Source: an uncultured Chloroflexota bacterium (GTDB lineage: Bacteria > Chloroflexota > Limnocylindria > Limnocylindrales > Limnocylindraceae). From it: a DNA stretch of 35,382 nt. Made by a program: the position numbers and the translations under genes. The stretch is taken from NCBI GenBank assembly GCA_903944295.1, contig CAJARA010000076.1, positions 1 to 35,382 of the forward strand. The letters run 5' to 3'. Positions 22,950 to 32,778 of the stretch are shown here, piece after piece; position 1 is the stretch's first letter; the number at the start of each line of letters is the position of its first letter. The notes under the pieces are model-generated. The model was not told the DNA's origin and ran no database searches. It saw only the letters and a list, made by a program, of their open reading frames with translations.

Positions 22950-24065
22950 CTAAGCGCTTGCGGCATCGCCAACGACGAAGCCATGTTCCGGTTTCCAGGT
23001 GAGTGTGACCTGCTCCCCAGGTCGCCAGGTGTCACTTCGCGTCGTGCGGTCAATGTTCTGCTCGCTGACTAAGAGTCGTAGCCCGCCCTTCCCTTCAACA
23101 ACGTACTGCGTGATCACGCCGAGGTAGCTCGTATCAACAACGGTCCCTTCAAGTGTGTTCCCCTTCGACTGCTGACCGCGCTCCAGGAGGGTCAGTTTTT
23201 CTGGGCGCACGCCGATCGCGCCGCTGCTCCCAATATCGCCGAGGCTTTTCGGTGCGCGAACGACTGCGCCAGAGGGGAGGGTGACCGTCCAGTCATCGCC
23301 ATCGCTGCCAACCTTCCCCTCAAGGAGATTGCTCGCGCCAACGAAGCCGGCGACGAAACGTGTTGATGGTCGCTCGTAGAGTGTCTCTGGGCCGGCGAGC
23401 TGCTCATAGCGCCCCTTATTCATCACGGCGATGCGGTCGGACATCGTCATCGCCTCCTCTTGGTCGTGGGTGACATAGATGAAGGTGATCCCGACCTCTC
23501 GCTGGATGCGCTTCAGTTCAATGCCCATCTGCTTGCGCAGCTTTAGGTCGAGCGCGCCGAGCGGCTCATCAAGGAGGAGGACGGCGGGCTCATTGACGAG
23601 CGCGCGTGCAAGGGCAACGCGCTGTGCCTGTCCTCCAGAGAGTTGTGCTGGGACACGCTTCTCGTAGCCGATGAGCTGCACCAGCTCCATCGCTTCGCCA
23701 ACGCGTCGCTTCAGTTCGTCGCCCTTAATGCCGGAGCGGCGCAGGCCGAAGGCGACGTTCTCGTAGATCGTCAGATGCGGGAAGAGTGCATAGCTCTGGA
23801 AGACGGTGTTGACGTCGCGCTCGTAGGCGGGGAGGAAGGTGACATCAACACCCTTCAACTCAATCAGGCCGCTCGTCGGCTGCTCGAAGCCGCCGATCAT
23901 GCGGAGTGTCGTGGTCTTGCCACAACCGGATGGTCCGAGCAGGGTGAAGAACTCGCCGTCGCTCACGTCAAGGGTGATCGCGTCGACCGCGATCGCATCC
24001 CCGAACTTCTTGGTCACGTTAACCAGCCGGACGTCGACTTCAGCCACCCTCGGGGTCACCTCCAC
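22950..24065 (-). CDS. potA: Spermidine/putrescine ABC transporter ATPase PotA
   Basis: A 371-residue importer ATPase of the MalK/PotA class. It has Walker A GPSGCGKTTT, Q-loop VFQSYALFPHLTIYENV, signature LSGGQAQRVALARAL, Walker B VLLLDEPLGALD and switch histidine VTHDQEEA. A C-terminal TOBE-type regulatory domain follows from about residue 250 (IGVRPEKLTLL). The start is ambiguous. GTG at 24065 has GGAG 6 nt upstream and is taken here, but GTG 24059 and 24047 are in frame. It is the first gene of the polyamine operon. The inverted repeat CCTCA-ACA-TGAGG lies 20 bases upstream. Confidence 0.94.
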   Translation of the reverse strand: MEVTPRVAEVDVRLVNVTKKFGDAIAVDAITLDVSDGEFFTLLGPSGCGKTTTLRMIGGFEQPTSGLIELKGVDVTFLPAYERDVNTVFQSYALFPHLTIYENVAFGLRRSGIKGDELKRRVGEAMELVQLIGYEKRVPAQLSGGQAQRVALARALVNEPAVLLLDEPLGALDLKLRKQMGIELKRIQREVGITFIYVTHDQEEAMTMSDRIAVMNKGRYEQLAGPETLYERPSTRFVAGFVGASNLLEGKVGSDGDDWTVTLPSGAVVRAPKSLGDIGSSGAIGVRPEKLTLLERGQQSKGNTLEGTVVDTSYLGVITQYVVEGKGGLRLLVSEQNIDRTTRSDTWRPGEQVTLTWKPEHGFVVGDAASA

Positions 24066-24085
24066 AGTGCGCTCCGCGCGTCGCT

Positions 24086-24098
24086 CCTCAACATGAGG
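24086..24098. repeat. Short inverted repeat upstream of potA
   Basis: CCTCA-ACA-TGAGG is a perfect 5-bp inverted repeat with a 3-nt centre, 21 bases before the potA start. It could be an operator half-site pair or a leader hairpin. A site this short could also be chance. Confidence 0.25.
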
Positions 24099-24112
24099 AC
24101 GTGCAGAGCGTA

Positions 24113-24134
24113 TGACCCACGGGGGGTGGGGTCA
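24113..24134. repeat. Inverted repeat between potA and mrp
   Basis: TGACCCAC-GGGGG-GTGGGGTCA pairs over 8 bp with one bulged base. It sits in the middle of the 171-base divergent region, just upstream of the TACGAT box for mrp. It may be an operator acting on either promoter. No other gene or RNA is seen in this gap. Confidence 0.35.
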
Positions 24135-24149
24135 AACGGCGTTGCGGGG

Positions 24150-24155
24150 TACGAT
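24150..24155 (+). promoter_or_regulatory. -10 box TACGAT for mrp
   Basis: TACGAT lies 81 bases before the mrp ATG. It would give a leader of about 75 nt, so this transcript is not leaderless. The same hexamer is used at 1385-1390 and 34451-34456. Confidence 0.4.
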
Positions 24156-24236
24156 GTGGAGGAGTGGTGACAGCCCCGCCCTGAGCACGATCAGCGGGCC
24201 TCTGACCGAGAGATCGACCAAGAGATAGGAGGGTGA

Positions 24237-25313
24237 ATGGCCGAGATCAGCGAGGCGACGGTGATGCAGGCGCTCAGCGCCGTGCAGGAGCCCGAGCTCG
24301 GCAAGGACATCGTCACCCTAGAAATGGTGAAGGAGCTCGCCTTAGACGGCTCGAACGCCAGCCTGATGATCGAGCTGACCACCCCCGCCTGTCCGTTGAA
24401 AGACGTCATTGAGCGGGACATCCGCGGCGCCCTTGATGGGATCGGCGTGCAACTCACCGAACTCCGCTGGGGGGCGAAGGTGCGCCGCGCCGCTGCGCCG
24501 AGCCAGGAGAAGCTCCTGCCGAACATTCGCAACGTTGTCGCTGTGGCTTCGGGGAAGGGGGGCGTTGGAAAGAGCACCGTCTCCGTCAATCTCGCCGTTG
24601 CGCTGGCGCAGAGTGGTGCGCGCGTCGGACTTCTTGATGCGGACATCACAGGACCGAACCTTCCGCAGATGCTTGGTGCAACTGGCACGCCGAAGTCGAG
24701 CCCTGGCGGAAAGATTGAACCGATTGAGCGCCACGGTGTGAAGTTGATTTCCATCCAGTTCTTCGTCCCAGAGGGCCAGCCGATTGTTTGGCGCGGCCCG
24801 CTCATCGGCGGGGCGATCCAACAGTTCCTGCGCGACGTTGAGTGGGGCGACCTCGACTATCTCGTTGTTGACCTTCCACCCGGAACATCCGACGCGCAAC
24901 TCACCCTCGCGCAGGCGGTGCCGCTCGCCGGTGCGGTGCTCGTCACCACGCCACAAGATGTTGCACTCGCCGATGTGACCAAGGCGCTCGCAATGTTCCG
25001 CCGCATGAACGTGCCGATCCTTGGCATTGTGGAGAACATGTCGTCGTTCGCCTGCCCGCACTGCGGCGAGCAGACAGAGATCTTCGGTCGTGGTGGCGCC
25101 GAGCGACTCGCAAAAGAGGAGCAGCTTGAAATGCTCGGACGGGTGCCACTGGAGATGGCGGTGCGCCAAGGTGGCGACGCTGGCATCCCTGCCGTTGCGC
25201 AGCGCGAGGCGGGTCCTGCAGCGATCGCACTCAAAGAGGTTGCCGGAGCGGTTGCCGCGCGGCTTGCGGTGCGTGCCGCGAGCGAGAGCGGTACCACGCT
25301 CACAATCGCGTAA
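24237..25313 (+). CDS. Mrp/NBP35-type Fe-S cluster carrier ATPase with DUF59 domain
   Basis: A 358-residue P-loop ATPase that carries iron-sulfur clusters to apoproteins. Residues 1-85 are a DUF59/MIP18 domain (VMQALSAVQEPELGKDIVTLEMVK). The ATPase follows with the deviant Walker A ASGKGGVGKSTVSVNLA, DADITGPNLPQMLG and VVDLPPGTSDAQLT. The cluster-binding CxxC is in MSSFACPHCGEQTEIFG. The length and order are those of typical bacterial Mrp (ApbC). The ATG at 24237 has a strong ribosome site, AGGAGGGTGA. Its stop overlaps the next gene as TAATG. Confidence 0.95.
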   Translation: MAEISEATVMQALSAVQEPELGKDIVTLEMVKELALDGSNASLMIELTTPACPLKDVIERDIRGALDGIGVQLTELRWGAKVRRAAAPSQEKLLPNIRNVVAVASGKGGVGKSTVSVNLAVALAQSGARVGLLDADITGPNLPQMLGATGTPKSSPGGKIEPIERHGVKLISIQFFVPEGQPIVWRGPLIGGAIQQFLRDVEWGDLDYLVVDLPPGTSDAQLTLAQAVPLAGAVLVTTPQDVALADVTKALAMFRRMNVPILGIVENMSSFACPHCGEQTEIFGRGGAERLAKEEQLEMLGRVPLEMAVRQGGDAGIPAVAQREAGPAAIALKEVAGAVAARLAVRAASESGTTLTIA

Positions 25314-26044
25314 TGCCAGAGCGCGAACGCAGCGAAGCGAGCTTTAGCGAATCAATTGATCAGCTGATCGGCGCGATTCGCGCCCTCCTGTTCGGCCACT
25401 GGTCGCTCTTCCGCGCAGAGCTCGGTGCGATCGCTCGCGATGTTGTCATCACCCTAATCGGCGCCGCAGCGATCGTTTCGCTGATCGTCACCGCACTGCT
25501 TGGCCTCCTCATTGCACTCTTCCTCATCCTTGGTGAAGGCCTCTTCGGATCGCAGCTCTGGGGTGCGGCGCAGATGACGCTGCTCCTCCTCTCACTCGCT
25601 GCGGCGATCGCCTCCTCCATCCTCCGCATTCCAACCGGACGCCGTGGACGGGCACTCGTGCTCGGCGCGCTCACTGGAGTTGGTGTGTTGCTACTGACGC
25701 TCCTTCCGCTTGCCTGGGAGCCAGGTCCTGCATCCGGCCTTGCGCTCACGCTGCTCCTCACCGTGGTCCTCGTTGATCTACTGCTCGGGCTGCGCAACTT
25801 TGAGACGCAGCGCTTCACTGATCGTTTCATGCCACTCGCGAGCGAAGCGGAGCTGCGCGCAACGGCGCAAGCGCTGGAAGATCTTCGTGAGGAGGCACTC
25901 GGAGGCGTTGCCGCTGAGGTAGGGGAGGCGATCGGGAGTGCCGACGCTGCGATTGGGACACTCCGTCGCAGCATCACGCGCGTTGCTGAGACGCTGACAC
26001 GCGCCGCTGAGCGGATTCGACCTGATCGCGGCGGTGACGCATGA
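25313..26044 (+). CDS. Holin-X/DUF1469-like membrane protein
   Basis: A 243-residue protein. Its first part, SESIDQLIGAIRALLFGHWSLFRAELGAIARDVVITLIGAAAIVSLIVTALLGLLIALFLIL, resembles DUF1469/actinobacterial holin-X (YqjE-like) proteins: an amphipathic helix, then two adjacent membrane segments. Two further hydrophobic pairs follow (about 85-105 and 125-165). A long charged C-terminal helix then begins after FMPLASEAELRATAQALEDLREEALGG. Despite the family name these proteins are usually housekeeping membrane proteins and not phage lysis proteins, and no phage genes are present. It is coupled to mrp by TAATG and to the next gene by ATGA. Confidence 0.65.
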   Translation: MPERERSEASFSESIDQLIGAIRALLFGHWSLFRAELGAIARDVVITLIGAAAIVSLIVTALLGLLIALFLILGEGLFGSQLWGAAQMTLLLLSLAAAIASSILRIPTGRRGRALVLGALTGVGVLLLTLLPLAWEPGPASGLALTLLLTVVLVDLLLGLRNFETQRFTDRFMPLASEAELRATAQALEDLREEALGGVAAEVGEAIGSADAAIGTLRRSITRVAETLTRAAERIRPDRGGDA

Positions 26045-26496
26045 GCGGAGGCGCGAGCGAACGCACGCACGAGCAGCGTGTAGAGGCGCTCCTTGATGCG
26101 CGACCGAACGTTGCGCGCGAAGCCCAGCAGCTGCGTAGTGCGCGAAGTGCATCAGTGGAGGGTTCGCGCAGCATTGCGCGAAGGCTCCGACCGAGTGGCG
26201 GCCTTGGGAAGGAGCTGCGCGAACATCCGCTCCAGGTGATCGGACTTCTCGCCGCCCTCTCCCTCCTCGGGTTGCGCTGGCTCACTGGGGCTCGCACGCC
26301 GCGGACGAGTGAGGAGGCCACACGTGGATCAGCAGAGAGGAGTGGCGTGGTCGGCGCGTTTGCTGCCGGACTCGCCGCTGCCGCTGCGGAGAAGGGTGGC
26401 CGCGCCGTGATTGATGCGCTCCTTGATCCACGACCGAACGCTGCGCGTAGCGGTGGGCGGGTGGACGAAACGGGCGGATCCACCCATGATGTTTAG
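26041..26496 (+). CDS. Small membrane-anchored protein with an internal repeat
   Basis: A 151-residue protein of unknown function, reminiscent of DUF3618 proteins that accompany holin-X proteins. A charged N-terminal helix precedes LREHPLQVIGLLAALSLLGLRWL (about 60-82), the single membrane segment. The motif ALLDARPNVAR at 16-26 recurs as ALLDPRPNAAR at 126-136, with 29 of 33 bases identical. A second alanine-rich helix (FAAGLAAAAAEKGGRAVIDAL) lies before the second copy. The stop codon ends at 26496, and tRNA-Leu begins at the next base. Confidence 0.7.
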   Translation: MSGGASERTHEQRVEALLDARPNVAREAQQLRSARSASVEGSRSIARRLRPSGGLGKELREHPLQVIGLLAALSLLGLRWLTGARTPRTSEEATRGSAERSGVVGAFAAGLAAAAAEKGGRAVIDALLDPRPNAARSGGRVDETGGSTHDV

Positions 26497-26582
26497 GGGC
26501 GAGTGGCGAAATGGTAGACGCGCCAGCCTTAGGAGCTGGTGTCGGTAACGACGTGTGAGTTCGAGTCTCACCTCGCCCACCA
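26497..26582 (+). tRNA. tRNA-Leu (anticodon TAG), CCA encoded
   Basis: The acceptor GGGCGAG/CTCGCCC is perfect. The anticodon stem is CCAGC/GCTGG with loop CTTAGGA, giving anticodon TAG for CTA/CTN leucine codons. A long variable arm (GTCG-GTAA-CGAC) identifies a class II tRNA. The T arm is GTGAG-TTCGAGT-CTCAC, the discriminator is A, and CCA is encoded. The gene starts with no gap after the preceding stop codon, so it is likely cut from a longer transcript. Confidence 0.97.
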
Positions 26583-26602
26583 TCAAGGTGCAACATCTCC
26601 GC

Positions 26603-26608
26603 TATCGT
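26603..26608 (+). promoter_or_regulatory. -10 box TATCGT for leaderless tig mRNA
   Basis: TATCGT lies 21 bases after the tRNA and is followed by 7 nt and the ATG of tig. No ribosome binding site lies between. It is the same geometry as the other leaderless starts. Confidence 0.5.
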
Positions 26609-26615
26609 TGACCGC

Positions 26616-28052
26616 ATGAAGGTCACCTCTACACCTGGTCCAAAGAGCAGCGTGCTCCTTGAGATCGTCATGCCCGCCGACGAGGTGGCATCGGCGATCA
26701 GCAGTGCGGTGCGCCAGGTTGCATCCCGCAGCCGCATTCCAGGCTTCCGTCCCGGTAAGGCGCCACGCGCCGTAGTAGAACGATTCGCTGGCCTCACGGG
26801 AATCTTGGAAGAGGCAACAGAGATTCTGATTGAGCGCGGGTATCGCAAGGCAATCATGGAGTCAGACACACTCCCGTTGACGAGCCCGAAGATTGAGGCA
26901 CAGCCAGTAGTGGAGGGTGTTGAGTACAGCTTTTCCGCCACCGTCTCCGTTCCGCCAGAGGTGAAGCTTGGCGACTATCAGAAGTTCAAGTTCACGCCAA
27001 CCTTTGAAGAGCCCGACGCAAAGAAGGTTGATGCCGTCATTGACGATCTCCGCGACAGCTACGCGGTCCTGACACCAGTGACAGAGCGTGGCGCCGCGAT
27101 GGGCGACTACGCCATCATCTCGTTCACCGGCTATCGCGCGAAGGACGACTCGCCAATTGACGGCGCCGCCTCCGAGCGCATGCCGATCGTGCTCGGTTCC
27201 GAGCGACTTATTCCAGGTTTTGAGGCGCAGCTTACGGATGCAAAGATCGGCGACGCGACGACCGTCTCAGTGACCTTCCCGGACGACTATCAGGAGGAGT
27301 CGCTGCGCGGCGTGGCGGCACGATTTGAGGTGGTGATCCAAGAGTTGCGCGCGCGCATCCCGCCGCCACTTGATGACGCCTTTGCTAAGCAGGTGGCAAA
27401 CGTTGAGAACGTGGACGGGCTTCGTGCTGAGATCTTGACGCGACTGAAGTCGAGCGCCGCCGATCGCGGCCGCCACGAGTTTGCCGACAAGATCGTGGAG
27501 TACGCCATGGAGAACGCCACCGTTGAGATCCCTGATCCGCTGATCGAAGAGGAGATCGACGGACTAGTGGATGAGTTGGCACGATCGATTGCACGACAGG
27601 GACTCTCCTTTGATCAGTACCTGGAAGCGGCGGGGAAGAGTGCCGAAGAGATTCGCGGAGAGCTCCGCGATCGTGGTGAGCGCCGTGCACGCACCCTGCT
27701 CGTCCTCTCCGCCGTTGCCGGCGCCGAGGGGATCCAGGTCCCAGAGGAGCTCATTGATGAAGAGGTGCGCCGAGCGCAGCCGCAGGTGCAGGGGCAGCGG
27801 AAGCTGGAGGCGTATCTCGCCTCAGAGCGCGGCCGTCGCGCCATTCGCGCCTCGCTCCGCCGCTCGCTCGTGGTGGAGAAGATCGTTGAGGACTGGTTTG
27901 ATGCCAACCCGAGCGCCTGGCCGAACTGGGGACCCGAGCGCCCGCCACGCCCCGTGCTCACTCCCGCCCTCAGCCCTGCGGCGAGCCTCACGAGCGGGTC
28001 GGCTGACGCCCCCAAAGCGAAGCGTTCGCCCGCAAAGCGCTCCGCCAAGTAA
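26616..28052 (+). CDS. tig: Trigger factor
   Basis: A 478-residue ribosome-associated chaperone and prolyl isomerase. The N-terminal ribosome-binding domain has the signature [21 protein letters not shown], where GFRxGK docks to ribosomal protein uL23. An FKBP-type domain follows (about 155-235, [22 protein letters not shown]...[16 protein letters not shown]), then the helical arms. The last 40 residues ([28 protein letters not shown]...[10 protein letters not shown]) form a proline-, alanine- and lysine-rich tail beyond the normal 430-450 residue length. It precedes clpP-clpX, a classic tig-clpP-clpX order. Confidence 0.96.
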   Translation: MKVTSTPGPKSSVLLEIVMPADEVASAISSAVRQVASRSRIPGFRPGKAPRAVVERFAGLTGILEEATEILIERGYRKAIMESDTLPLTSPKIEAQPVVEGVEYSFSATVSVPPEVKLGDYQKFKFTPTFEEPDAKKVDAVIDDLRDSYAVLTPVTERGAAMGDYAIISFTGYRAKDDSPIDGAASERMPIVLGSERLIPGFEAQLTDAKIGDATTVSVTFPDDYQEESLRGVAARFEVVIQELRARIPPPLDDAFAKQVANVENVDGLRAEILTRLKSSAADRGRHEFADKIVEYAMENATVEIPDPLIEEEIDGLVDELARSIARQGLSFDQYLEAAGKSAEEIRGELRDRGERRARTLLVLSAVAGAEGIQVPEELIDEEVRRAQPQVQGQRKLEAYLASERGRRAIRASLRRSLVVEKIVEDWFDANPSAWPNWGPERPPRPVLTPALSPAASLTSGSADAPKAKRSPAKRSAK

Positions 28053-28055
28053 ACT
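28050..28055 (+). promoter_or_regulatory. Possible -10 box TAAACT for clpP
   Basis: TAAACT overlaps the tig stop codon and lies 29 bases before the clpP ATG, which has its own strong ribosome site. It could allow clpP-clpX to be expressed separately from tig. It is supported only by motif and position. Confidence 0.3.
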
Positions 28056-28084
28056 CACCCTCCACACAACGAGAGGAGGGGTCA

Positions 28085-28687
28085 ATGCTCGTACCAATGG
28101 TGATTGAGTCGTCCAGTAAGGGCGAACGCGCCTACGACATCTGGTCACGCCTCCTCAAGGAGCGCATCATCTTCCTCGGCGCAGGCGTTGAAGACGACAT
28201 TGCGAACCTGGTGATTGCGCAGCTCCTCTTCCTCGATGCTGAGGATCCCGAGAAGGAGATCTTCCTCTACATCAACAGCCCAGGCGGCGTGATCACCTCT
28301 GGCTTGGCGATCTACGACACGATGCAGTACGTGCGCGCACCAGTGAGCACCATCTGCACGGGAATCGCCATGTCAATGGGCGCCGTCCTGCTCGCTGCAG
28401 GTGCGCCTGGCCGACGCTTCGCGTTGCCGCACAGCCGCATCATGATCCACCAGGGCTCAGGCGGATTTCGTGGCAACACGCCAGACGTCTTCATCCAGGT
28501 GAAGGAGATGGAGAAGCTGGTCAAGACCACCCAAGAGATCCTCGCCGCGCACACCGGTCAGCCGATCGACAAGGTGGTGAAGGATACCGACCGCGATCTC
28601 TTCCTCTCGCCAGAGGAGGCGGTGGAGTACGGCATCATTGACGAGGTCTACAAGCTCCCTCCAATCGTTCCGCCAAAGAGGAAGTGA
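28085..28687 (+). CDS. clpP: ATP-dependent Clp protease proteolytic subunit
   Basis: A 200-residue serine peptidase that forms the double-ring chamber fed by ClpX. The catalytic triad is visible: S97 in [12 protein letters not shown]122 in [11 protein letters not shown] and D171 in [11 protein letters not shown]. The strand [19 protein letters not shown] is typical. The short N-terminus ([32 protein letters not shown]) has little or no propeptide. The ATG at 28085 is preceded by GAGGAGGGG. clpX follows after 9 bases. Confidence 0.97.
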   Translation: MLVPMVIESSSKGERAYDIWSRLLKERIIFLGAGVEDDIANLVIAQLLFLDAEDPEKEIFLYINSPGGVITSGLAIYDTMQYVRAPVSTICTGIAMSMGAVLLAAGAPGRRFALPHSRIMIHQGSGGFRGNTPDVFIQVKEMEKLVKTTQEILAAHTGQPIDKVVKDTDRDLFLSPEEAVEYGIIDEVYKLPPIVPPKRK

Positions 28688-28696
28688 GCGAACGCG

Positions 28697-30088
28697 ATGG
28701 CGGCTTCGGACGACGGATCTACTAGCGGCGGACCGCGCGAAGGGTCGCGTAGCGGCGGTCGCCGCGTGAAGGCTGGCGGGCCCGGAAGTGGCTCATATCG
28801 CTGCTCGTTCTGCCGCAAGACGCAGGAGCAGGTTCGCAAGCTGATCGCAGGACAGGGCGTCTACATCTGCGACGAGTGCATTGCGCTCTGCGCCGAGATC
28901 GCCGTTGACCCTTCGCCGAGTGCGCCAGTGCGAAGCAATCCGTGGGGTGACACCACGCCAACGCCGCGCGAGTTTCATGCCGCGCTGAACGAGCATGTGG
29001 TCAGCCAAGAACGTGCGAAGCGTTCGCTCGCCGTTGCGGTACACAATCACTATCAGCGCATCGCCGCACCCGCTTCGCCAGATGGCGTAGAGATCGCCAA
29101 GTCAAACATCCTTCTTGTTGGCCCAACCGGCTCAGGGAAGACGCTCCTTGCGCAGACGCTCGCGCGCTTCCTTGACGTGCCCTTCTGCATTGCCGACGCC
29201 ACCAGCCTCACCGAGGCGGGCTACGTTGGTGAGGACGTTGAGAACATCCTGCTGCGCCTGATCCAGGCGGCTGATGGTGATATTGAGCGCGCACAGCGCG
29301 GCATCATCTACATCGATGAGATTGACAAGATCACGCGCAAGGCGGAGAACCCATCGATCACGCGCGACGTCTCTGGTGAAGGAGTGCAGCAGGCACTCCT
29401 CAAGATCATTGAGGGGACCGTGGCGAACGTTCCGCCACAGGGTGGCCGGAAGCATCCGCATCAGGAGTACCTCCAGATTGACACCACCAACATCCTCTTC
29501 ATCTGCGGTGGTGCATTCGAAGGGCTGGACAAGATGGTTGCTGATCGCGTTGGGCGACGTGGGATTGGCTTCGGCTCAGATGCGCCGAAGGGGAGCGACG
29601 AGCGAGAACGTGTTCTGGAGCAGTTGATGCCAGACGATCTCCTTCGCTACGGACTGATTCCAGAATTTATTGGACGCCTCCCAATGGTGGTGGCTCTCGA
29701 CCGTCTGACGCTTGATGACCTGGTGGCGATCCTTGTGCAGCCGAAGAGCGCACTCGTGAAGCAGTACCAGCGACTCTTTGAACTTCACAAGGTTGAGCTG
29801 CAGTTCACCCCAGGCGCGCTGCGCGCAACGGCGGAGAAGGCGCTCGCGCGAAAGACGGGCGCGCGTGCGCTGCGCGCTGTGGTGGAAGAGACGCTCCTCA
29901 ACACCATGTATGAGATGCCAGATCGCCGCGACGTTCGCCGCTGTGTTGTGACGGAGGAGGCCGTCACCGACGGCGTGTCGCCACTTCTACTGAGCGAATC
30001 AGAGATCGGCACCGTAACGAGTGATGCAAAGCGGGCGGCAGGCCCACTGCAGCGCCCACGCAAGGCGGCGCCGCGCGCTTCGGCGTGA
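28697..30088 (+). CDS. clpX: ATP-dependent Clp protease ATPase subunit ClpX
   Basis: A 463-residue AAA+ unfoldase. The N-terminal zinc-binding domain has C36-xx-C39 (CSFC) and C58-xx-C61 (CDEC), preceded by about 33 residues of serine/glycine-rich extension not found in E. coli ClpX. The AAA+ core has Walker [17 protein letters not shown], the [12 protein letters not shown] pore-1 (GYVG) loop, Walker [15 protein letters not shown], and [11 protein letters not shown] at the RKH-type pore loop (here RRG). [10 protein letters not shown] (sensor/arginine finger region) follows. An alanine- and arginine-rich tail ends the protein. Its TGA overlaps the valS GTG start. Confidence 0.97.
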   Translation: MAASDDGSTSGGPREGSRSGGRRVKAGGPGSGSYRCSFCRKTQEQVRKLIAGQGVYICDECIALCAEIAVDPSPSAPVRSNPWGDTTPTPREFHAALNEHVVSQERAKRSLAVAVHNHYQRIAAPASPDGVEIAKSNILLVGPTGSGKTLLAQTLARFLDVPFCIADATSLTEAGYVGEDVENILLRLIQAADGDIERAQRGIIYIDEIDKITRKAENPSITRDVSGEGVQQALLKIIEGTVANVPPQGGRKHPHQEYLQIDTTNILFICGGAFEGLDKMVADRVGRRGIGFGSDAPKGSDERERVLEQLMPDDLLRYGLIPEFIGRLPMVVALDRLTLDDLVAILVQPKSALVKQYQRLFELHKVELQFTPGALRATAEKALARKTGARALRAVVEETLLNTMYEMPDRRDVRRCVVTEEAVTDGVSPLLLSESEIGTVTSDAKRAAGPLQRPRKAAPRASA

Positions 30089-32778
30089 GCGCTCCGCGCG
30101 AGCTCGGCTCCTCCTACACCCCGAGCGAGATTGAGCCGCAGGTTGCGGCGCGTTGGGCGGCAAGCGACTACGGCAACCCAGAGGGGGGCGATAGCGTTGC
30201 CAAGGCGGAGCTCCCGCCGTTCACGATCATCATGCCGCCGCCAAACGTCACTGGTGGCCTGCATGTGGGACACGCACTCTTCGTTACGCTTGAAGACCTG
30301 CTGACGCGCCGCGCGCGCATGGAGGGGCGACCAACACTCTGGCTTCCCGGTGTTGACCACGCCTCAATTGCGGCGCAGTTCGTACTCGACAAGATCATTG
30401 CGGAAGAGGGGGAGAGTCGCAGCAGCCTCGGGCGCGATCGCTACCTGCAGCGGATGGATCGCTTCATGGAGGAGACGCGCGGCGTCATCCTTGGACAATT
30501 CCGCCGCCTCGGCGCATCCGCCGATTGGGGTCGCACCCGCTTCACCATGGACGAGGTTTCGAGCCGCGCCGTGCGCACCGCATTCGCCACGCTCTACGAG
30601 CGCGGTCTCGCGTATCGCACCGAGGCGCTGGTCAACTGGTGCCCAGGCTGCAAGACGAGCGTCTCGGACCTTGAGTCGATTGCCGTAGAGGAGAGCGGGC
30701 AGATCTGGGAGATCCGTTATCCGTTGGAGGGTGGCGCACCTGGTGAAGGGATCGTTGTCGCCACCACACGACCTGAGACGCTGCTCGGGGACAGCGCCGT
30801 TGCGGTGCATCCAAGCGATCCACGCTACGCACAGCTGATCGGAAAGCGCGTGATCATTCCGTTTGTTGACCGGCCCGTCCCGATCCTTGGTGACGATTTT
30901 GTTGACCAGGCGTTCGGCACTGGTGCGGTGAAGGTGACGCCAGCACACGATCCGAACGACCGCGAGGTGGGACTGCGACATAATCTTCCAGCGCTGACGA
31001 TCTTGGATGAGGCGGCGCACATTGTGGCTGATGCGCCGAAGCCGTTCGCTGGGATGGAGCGATTCGCGGCGCGGAAGGCGATCGTGGCGGCGCTTGACGC
31101 GCTCGGTCTGCTCGTCTCGGTGAAGCCTCATACGGCAAATCCGGCGCGCTGCCAGCGCAGCAACGACATCCTTGAGCCGCGCCTGCGCACACAGTGGTTC
31201 ATCCGCACCAAGCCGCTTGCAGAGAAGGCGCTCGCCGCCACGCGTTCAGGGAAGACGCGCATTGTCCCTGCGCACTTTGAGAAGACGTGGGAGCACTGGC
31301 TCACCGAGATTCGTGACTGGAACGTGAGTCGCCAGCTCTGGTGGGGGCATCGCATCCCCGCCTGGTACTGCGCCGATGGCCACATCACCGTAAGTGCCGC
31401 AGTTGAAGGTCCAAGCGGTTGCAGCGAGTGCGGGGCGCTCGCTGAGAGCTTGGTGCAGGAGAGCGACATCTTTGACACCTGGTTCAGCTCTGGTCTCTGG
31501 CCGTTTAGCACGCTCGGTTGGCCAGATCAGACGAGCGATCTGAAACGCTACTACCCGTCGCAAGTCATGGAGACGGGTCACGACATCCTCTTCTTCTGGG
31601 TGGCGCGCATGATGATGCTCGGTATTGAGCTGATGGGCGAGCCGCCATTTGAAACGATCTACCTGCACGGCATGGTGCGCGACCCTGAGGGTCAGAAGAT
31701 GTCCAAGACGAAGGGGAACGTGGTCGACCCGCTCTCACTGATTGATGAGATCGGCGCCGACGCGCTGCGCTTTGCGCTCGTCTCTGGAACATCCGCCGGC
31801 GCCGATCAGCGCCTCTCACCAGAGAAGCTGGAGAACGCGCGCAACTTCATGAACAAGCTCTGGAACGCGGCGCGCTACGTGCTCGGCGCACGTCCTCCTG
31901 AGGTGACGGGTGAGCGTCCCGACGCAGCAAGTGCGCAGGCGGCGGCGGGTGAGTTTGGCGCATGGTTTGCGTCGCGCATCAGCACGGCGGTTGAAGATGT
32001 TGACCGCAACCTGACCGGATACGGATTCTCTGAGGCGGCGCAGCGCATCTATGACGCGATCTGGGCTGAGTACTGCGACCAGGCGATTGAGCTCGCCAAG
32101 GTCACCCTCGCCGACGAGACACGCCCCGCCGCAGAGCGCGCCGCCGTCTGGTGGACGCTGGTGGATGGACTCGATGCGCTACTACGCCTCCTTCACCCAA
32201 TCGCGCCGTTCATCACCGAAGGGATCTGGGAGGCGCTGCCGCACCGCGAAGGTGAGGCCGGACTCCTCGCCACCGCCGCCTGGCCCGAGCGACACGCTCC
32301 TGCGGCGAAGGGTGGTCGCAGTTCCATTGATCAGTGGCTCGACCTTGTGCGCGAGGTGCGCGCGGCACGAACCAGCGCGAAGCTCCCAGCCGGCGCATGG
32401 GTCCCGCTCACCGTTGCCGCCCCCGCCGACCTTGCCGCGTCAGGCGAGCGCCTTCGCGCCGCGATTGAGCGACTTGCGCGCGTAAAGCCACTCACCATTG
32501 CCGCCTCACTCCCTGACGGCGAAGAGGGTCTCCTGGTGGTCTCGAACGCGCTCACTGGCCGACTGATGCCACCACAAGCAGATGCGGCAACGATTGGCGC
32601 GGATCGCGCGCGTCGTGATCGTGATCTTGCCGCCGCGCGTACACAACTCACCGCCGCAGAGGCGCGTCTCGCCGACCCATCATTCACCGGAAAGGCGCCA
32701 GCGGCGGTTGTTGCTGGCGCAGAGCGCCGTGTTGCGGAGCTCCGTGACGAGATCGCACGCCTTGAGCGGGGGAGCTGA
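30085..32778 (+). CDS. valS: Valyl-tRNA synthetase
   Basis: An 897-residue class I synthetase that charges tRNA-Val. The HIGH motif is [16 protein letters not shown], and KMSKS reads [15 protein letters not shown]. The editing (CP1) domain includes [15 protein letters not shown] and [33 protein letters not shown] follows. The C-terminal valine-arm coiled coil ([54 protein letters not shown]) is intact, so the protein is full length. The GTG start overlaps the clpX stop as GTGA, and the stop overlaps the fmdB-like start. Confidence 0.97.
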   Translation: MSAPRELGSSYTPSEIEPQVAARWAASDYGNPEGGDSVAKAELPPFTIIMPPPNVTGGLHVGHALFVTLEDLLTRRARMEGRPTLWLPGVDHASIAAQFVLDKIIAEEGESRSSLGRDRYLQRMDRFMEETRGVILGQFRRLGASADWGRTRFTMDEVSSRAVRTAFATLYERGLAYRTEALVNWCPGCKTSVSDLESIAVEESGQIWEIRYPLEGGAPGEGIVVATTRPETLLGDSAVAVHPSDPRYAQLIGKRVIIPFVDRPVPILGDDFVDQAFGTGAVKVTPAHDPNDREVGLRHNLPALTILDEAAHIVADAPKPFAGMERFAARKAIVAALDALGLLVSVKPHTANPARCQRSNDILEPRLRTQWFIRTKPLAEKALAATRSGKTRIVPAHFEKTWEHWLTEIRDWNVSRQLWWGHRIPAWYCADGHITVSAAVEGPSGCSECGALAESLVQESDIFDTWFSSGLWPFSTLGWPDQTSDLKRYYPSQVMETGHDILFFWVARMMMLGIELMGEPPFETIYLHGMVRDPEGQKMSKTKGNVVDPLSLIDEIGADALRFALVSGTSAGADQRLSPEKLENARNFMNKLWNAARYVLGARPPEVTGERPDAASAQAAAGEFGAWFASRISTAVEDVDRNLTGYGFSEAAQRIYDAIWAEYCDQAIELAKVTLADETRPAAERAAVWWTLVDGLDALLRLLHPIAPFITEGIWEALPHREGEAGLLATAAWPERHAPAAKGGRSSIDQWLDLVREVRAARTSAKLPAGAWVPLTVAAPADLAASGERLRAAIERLARVKPLTIAASLPDGEEGLLVVSNALTGRLMPPQADAATIGADRARRDRDLAAARTQLTAAEARLADPSFTGKAPAAVVAGAERRVAELRDEIARLERGS

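Noticed and set aside
22931-23053. 41-residue upstream extension of potD
   Set aside because: It overlaps the end of potA and would bury the Tat signal. ATG 22930 has GGAGGAG directly upstream.
24164-24184. Possible mini-ORF (GTG GTG ACA GCC CCG CCC TGA) 8 nt after the TACGAT box before mrp
   Set aside because: It does not reach or overlap the mrp start, and mrp has its own strong ribosome site. It lacks the coupling seen at 1416 and 17261 and is likely chance.
24342-25169. 275-aa minus-strand ORF opposite mrp
   Set aside because: It is a shadow of the strongly conserved Mrp frame. Its translation is Arg/His-rich with no domain cues. Similar long antisense ORFs (9100-9843, 30364-31131, 3491-4168, 25360-26070) are rejected for the same reason.
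25313-26044. Phage holin / prophage remnant
   Set aside because: Similarity is to the holin-X/DUF1469 housekeeping membrane proteins. No other phage gene, integrase or att repeat surrounds the two nearby tRNAs.
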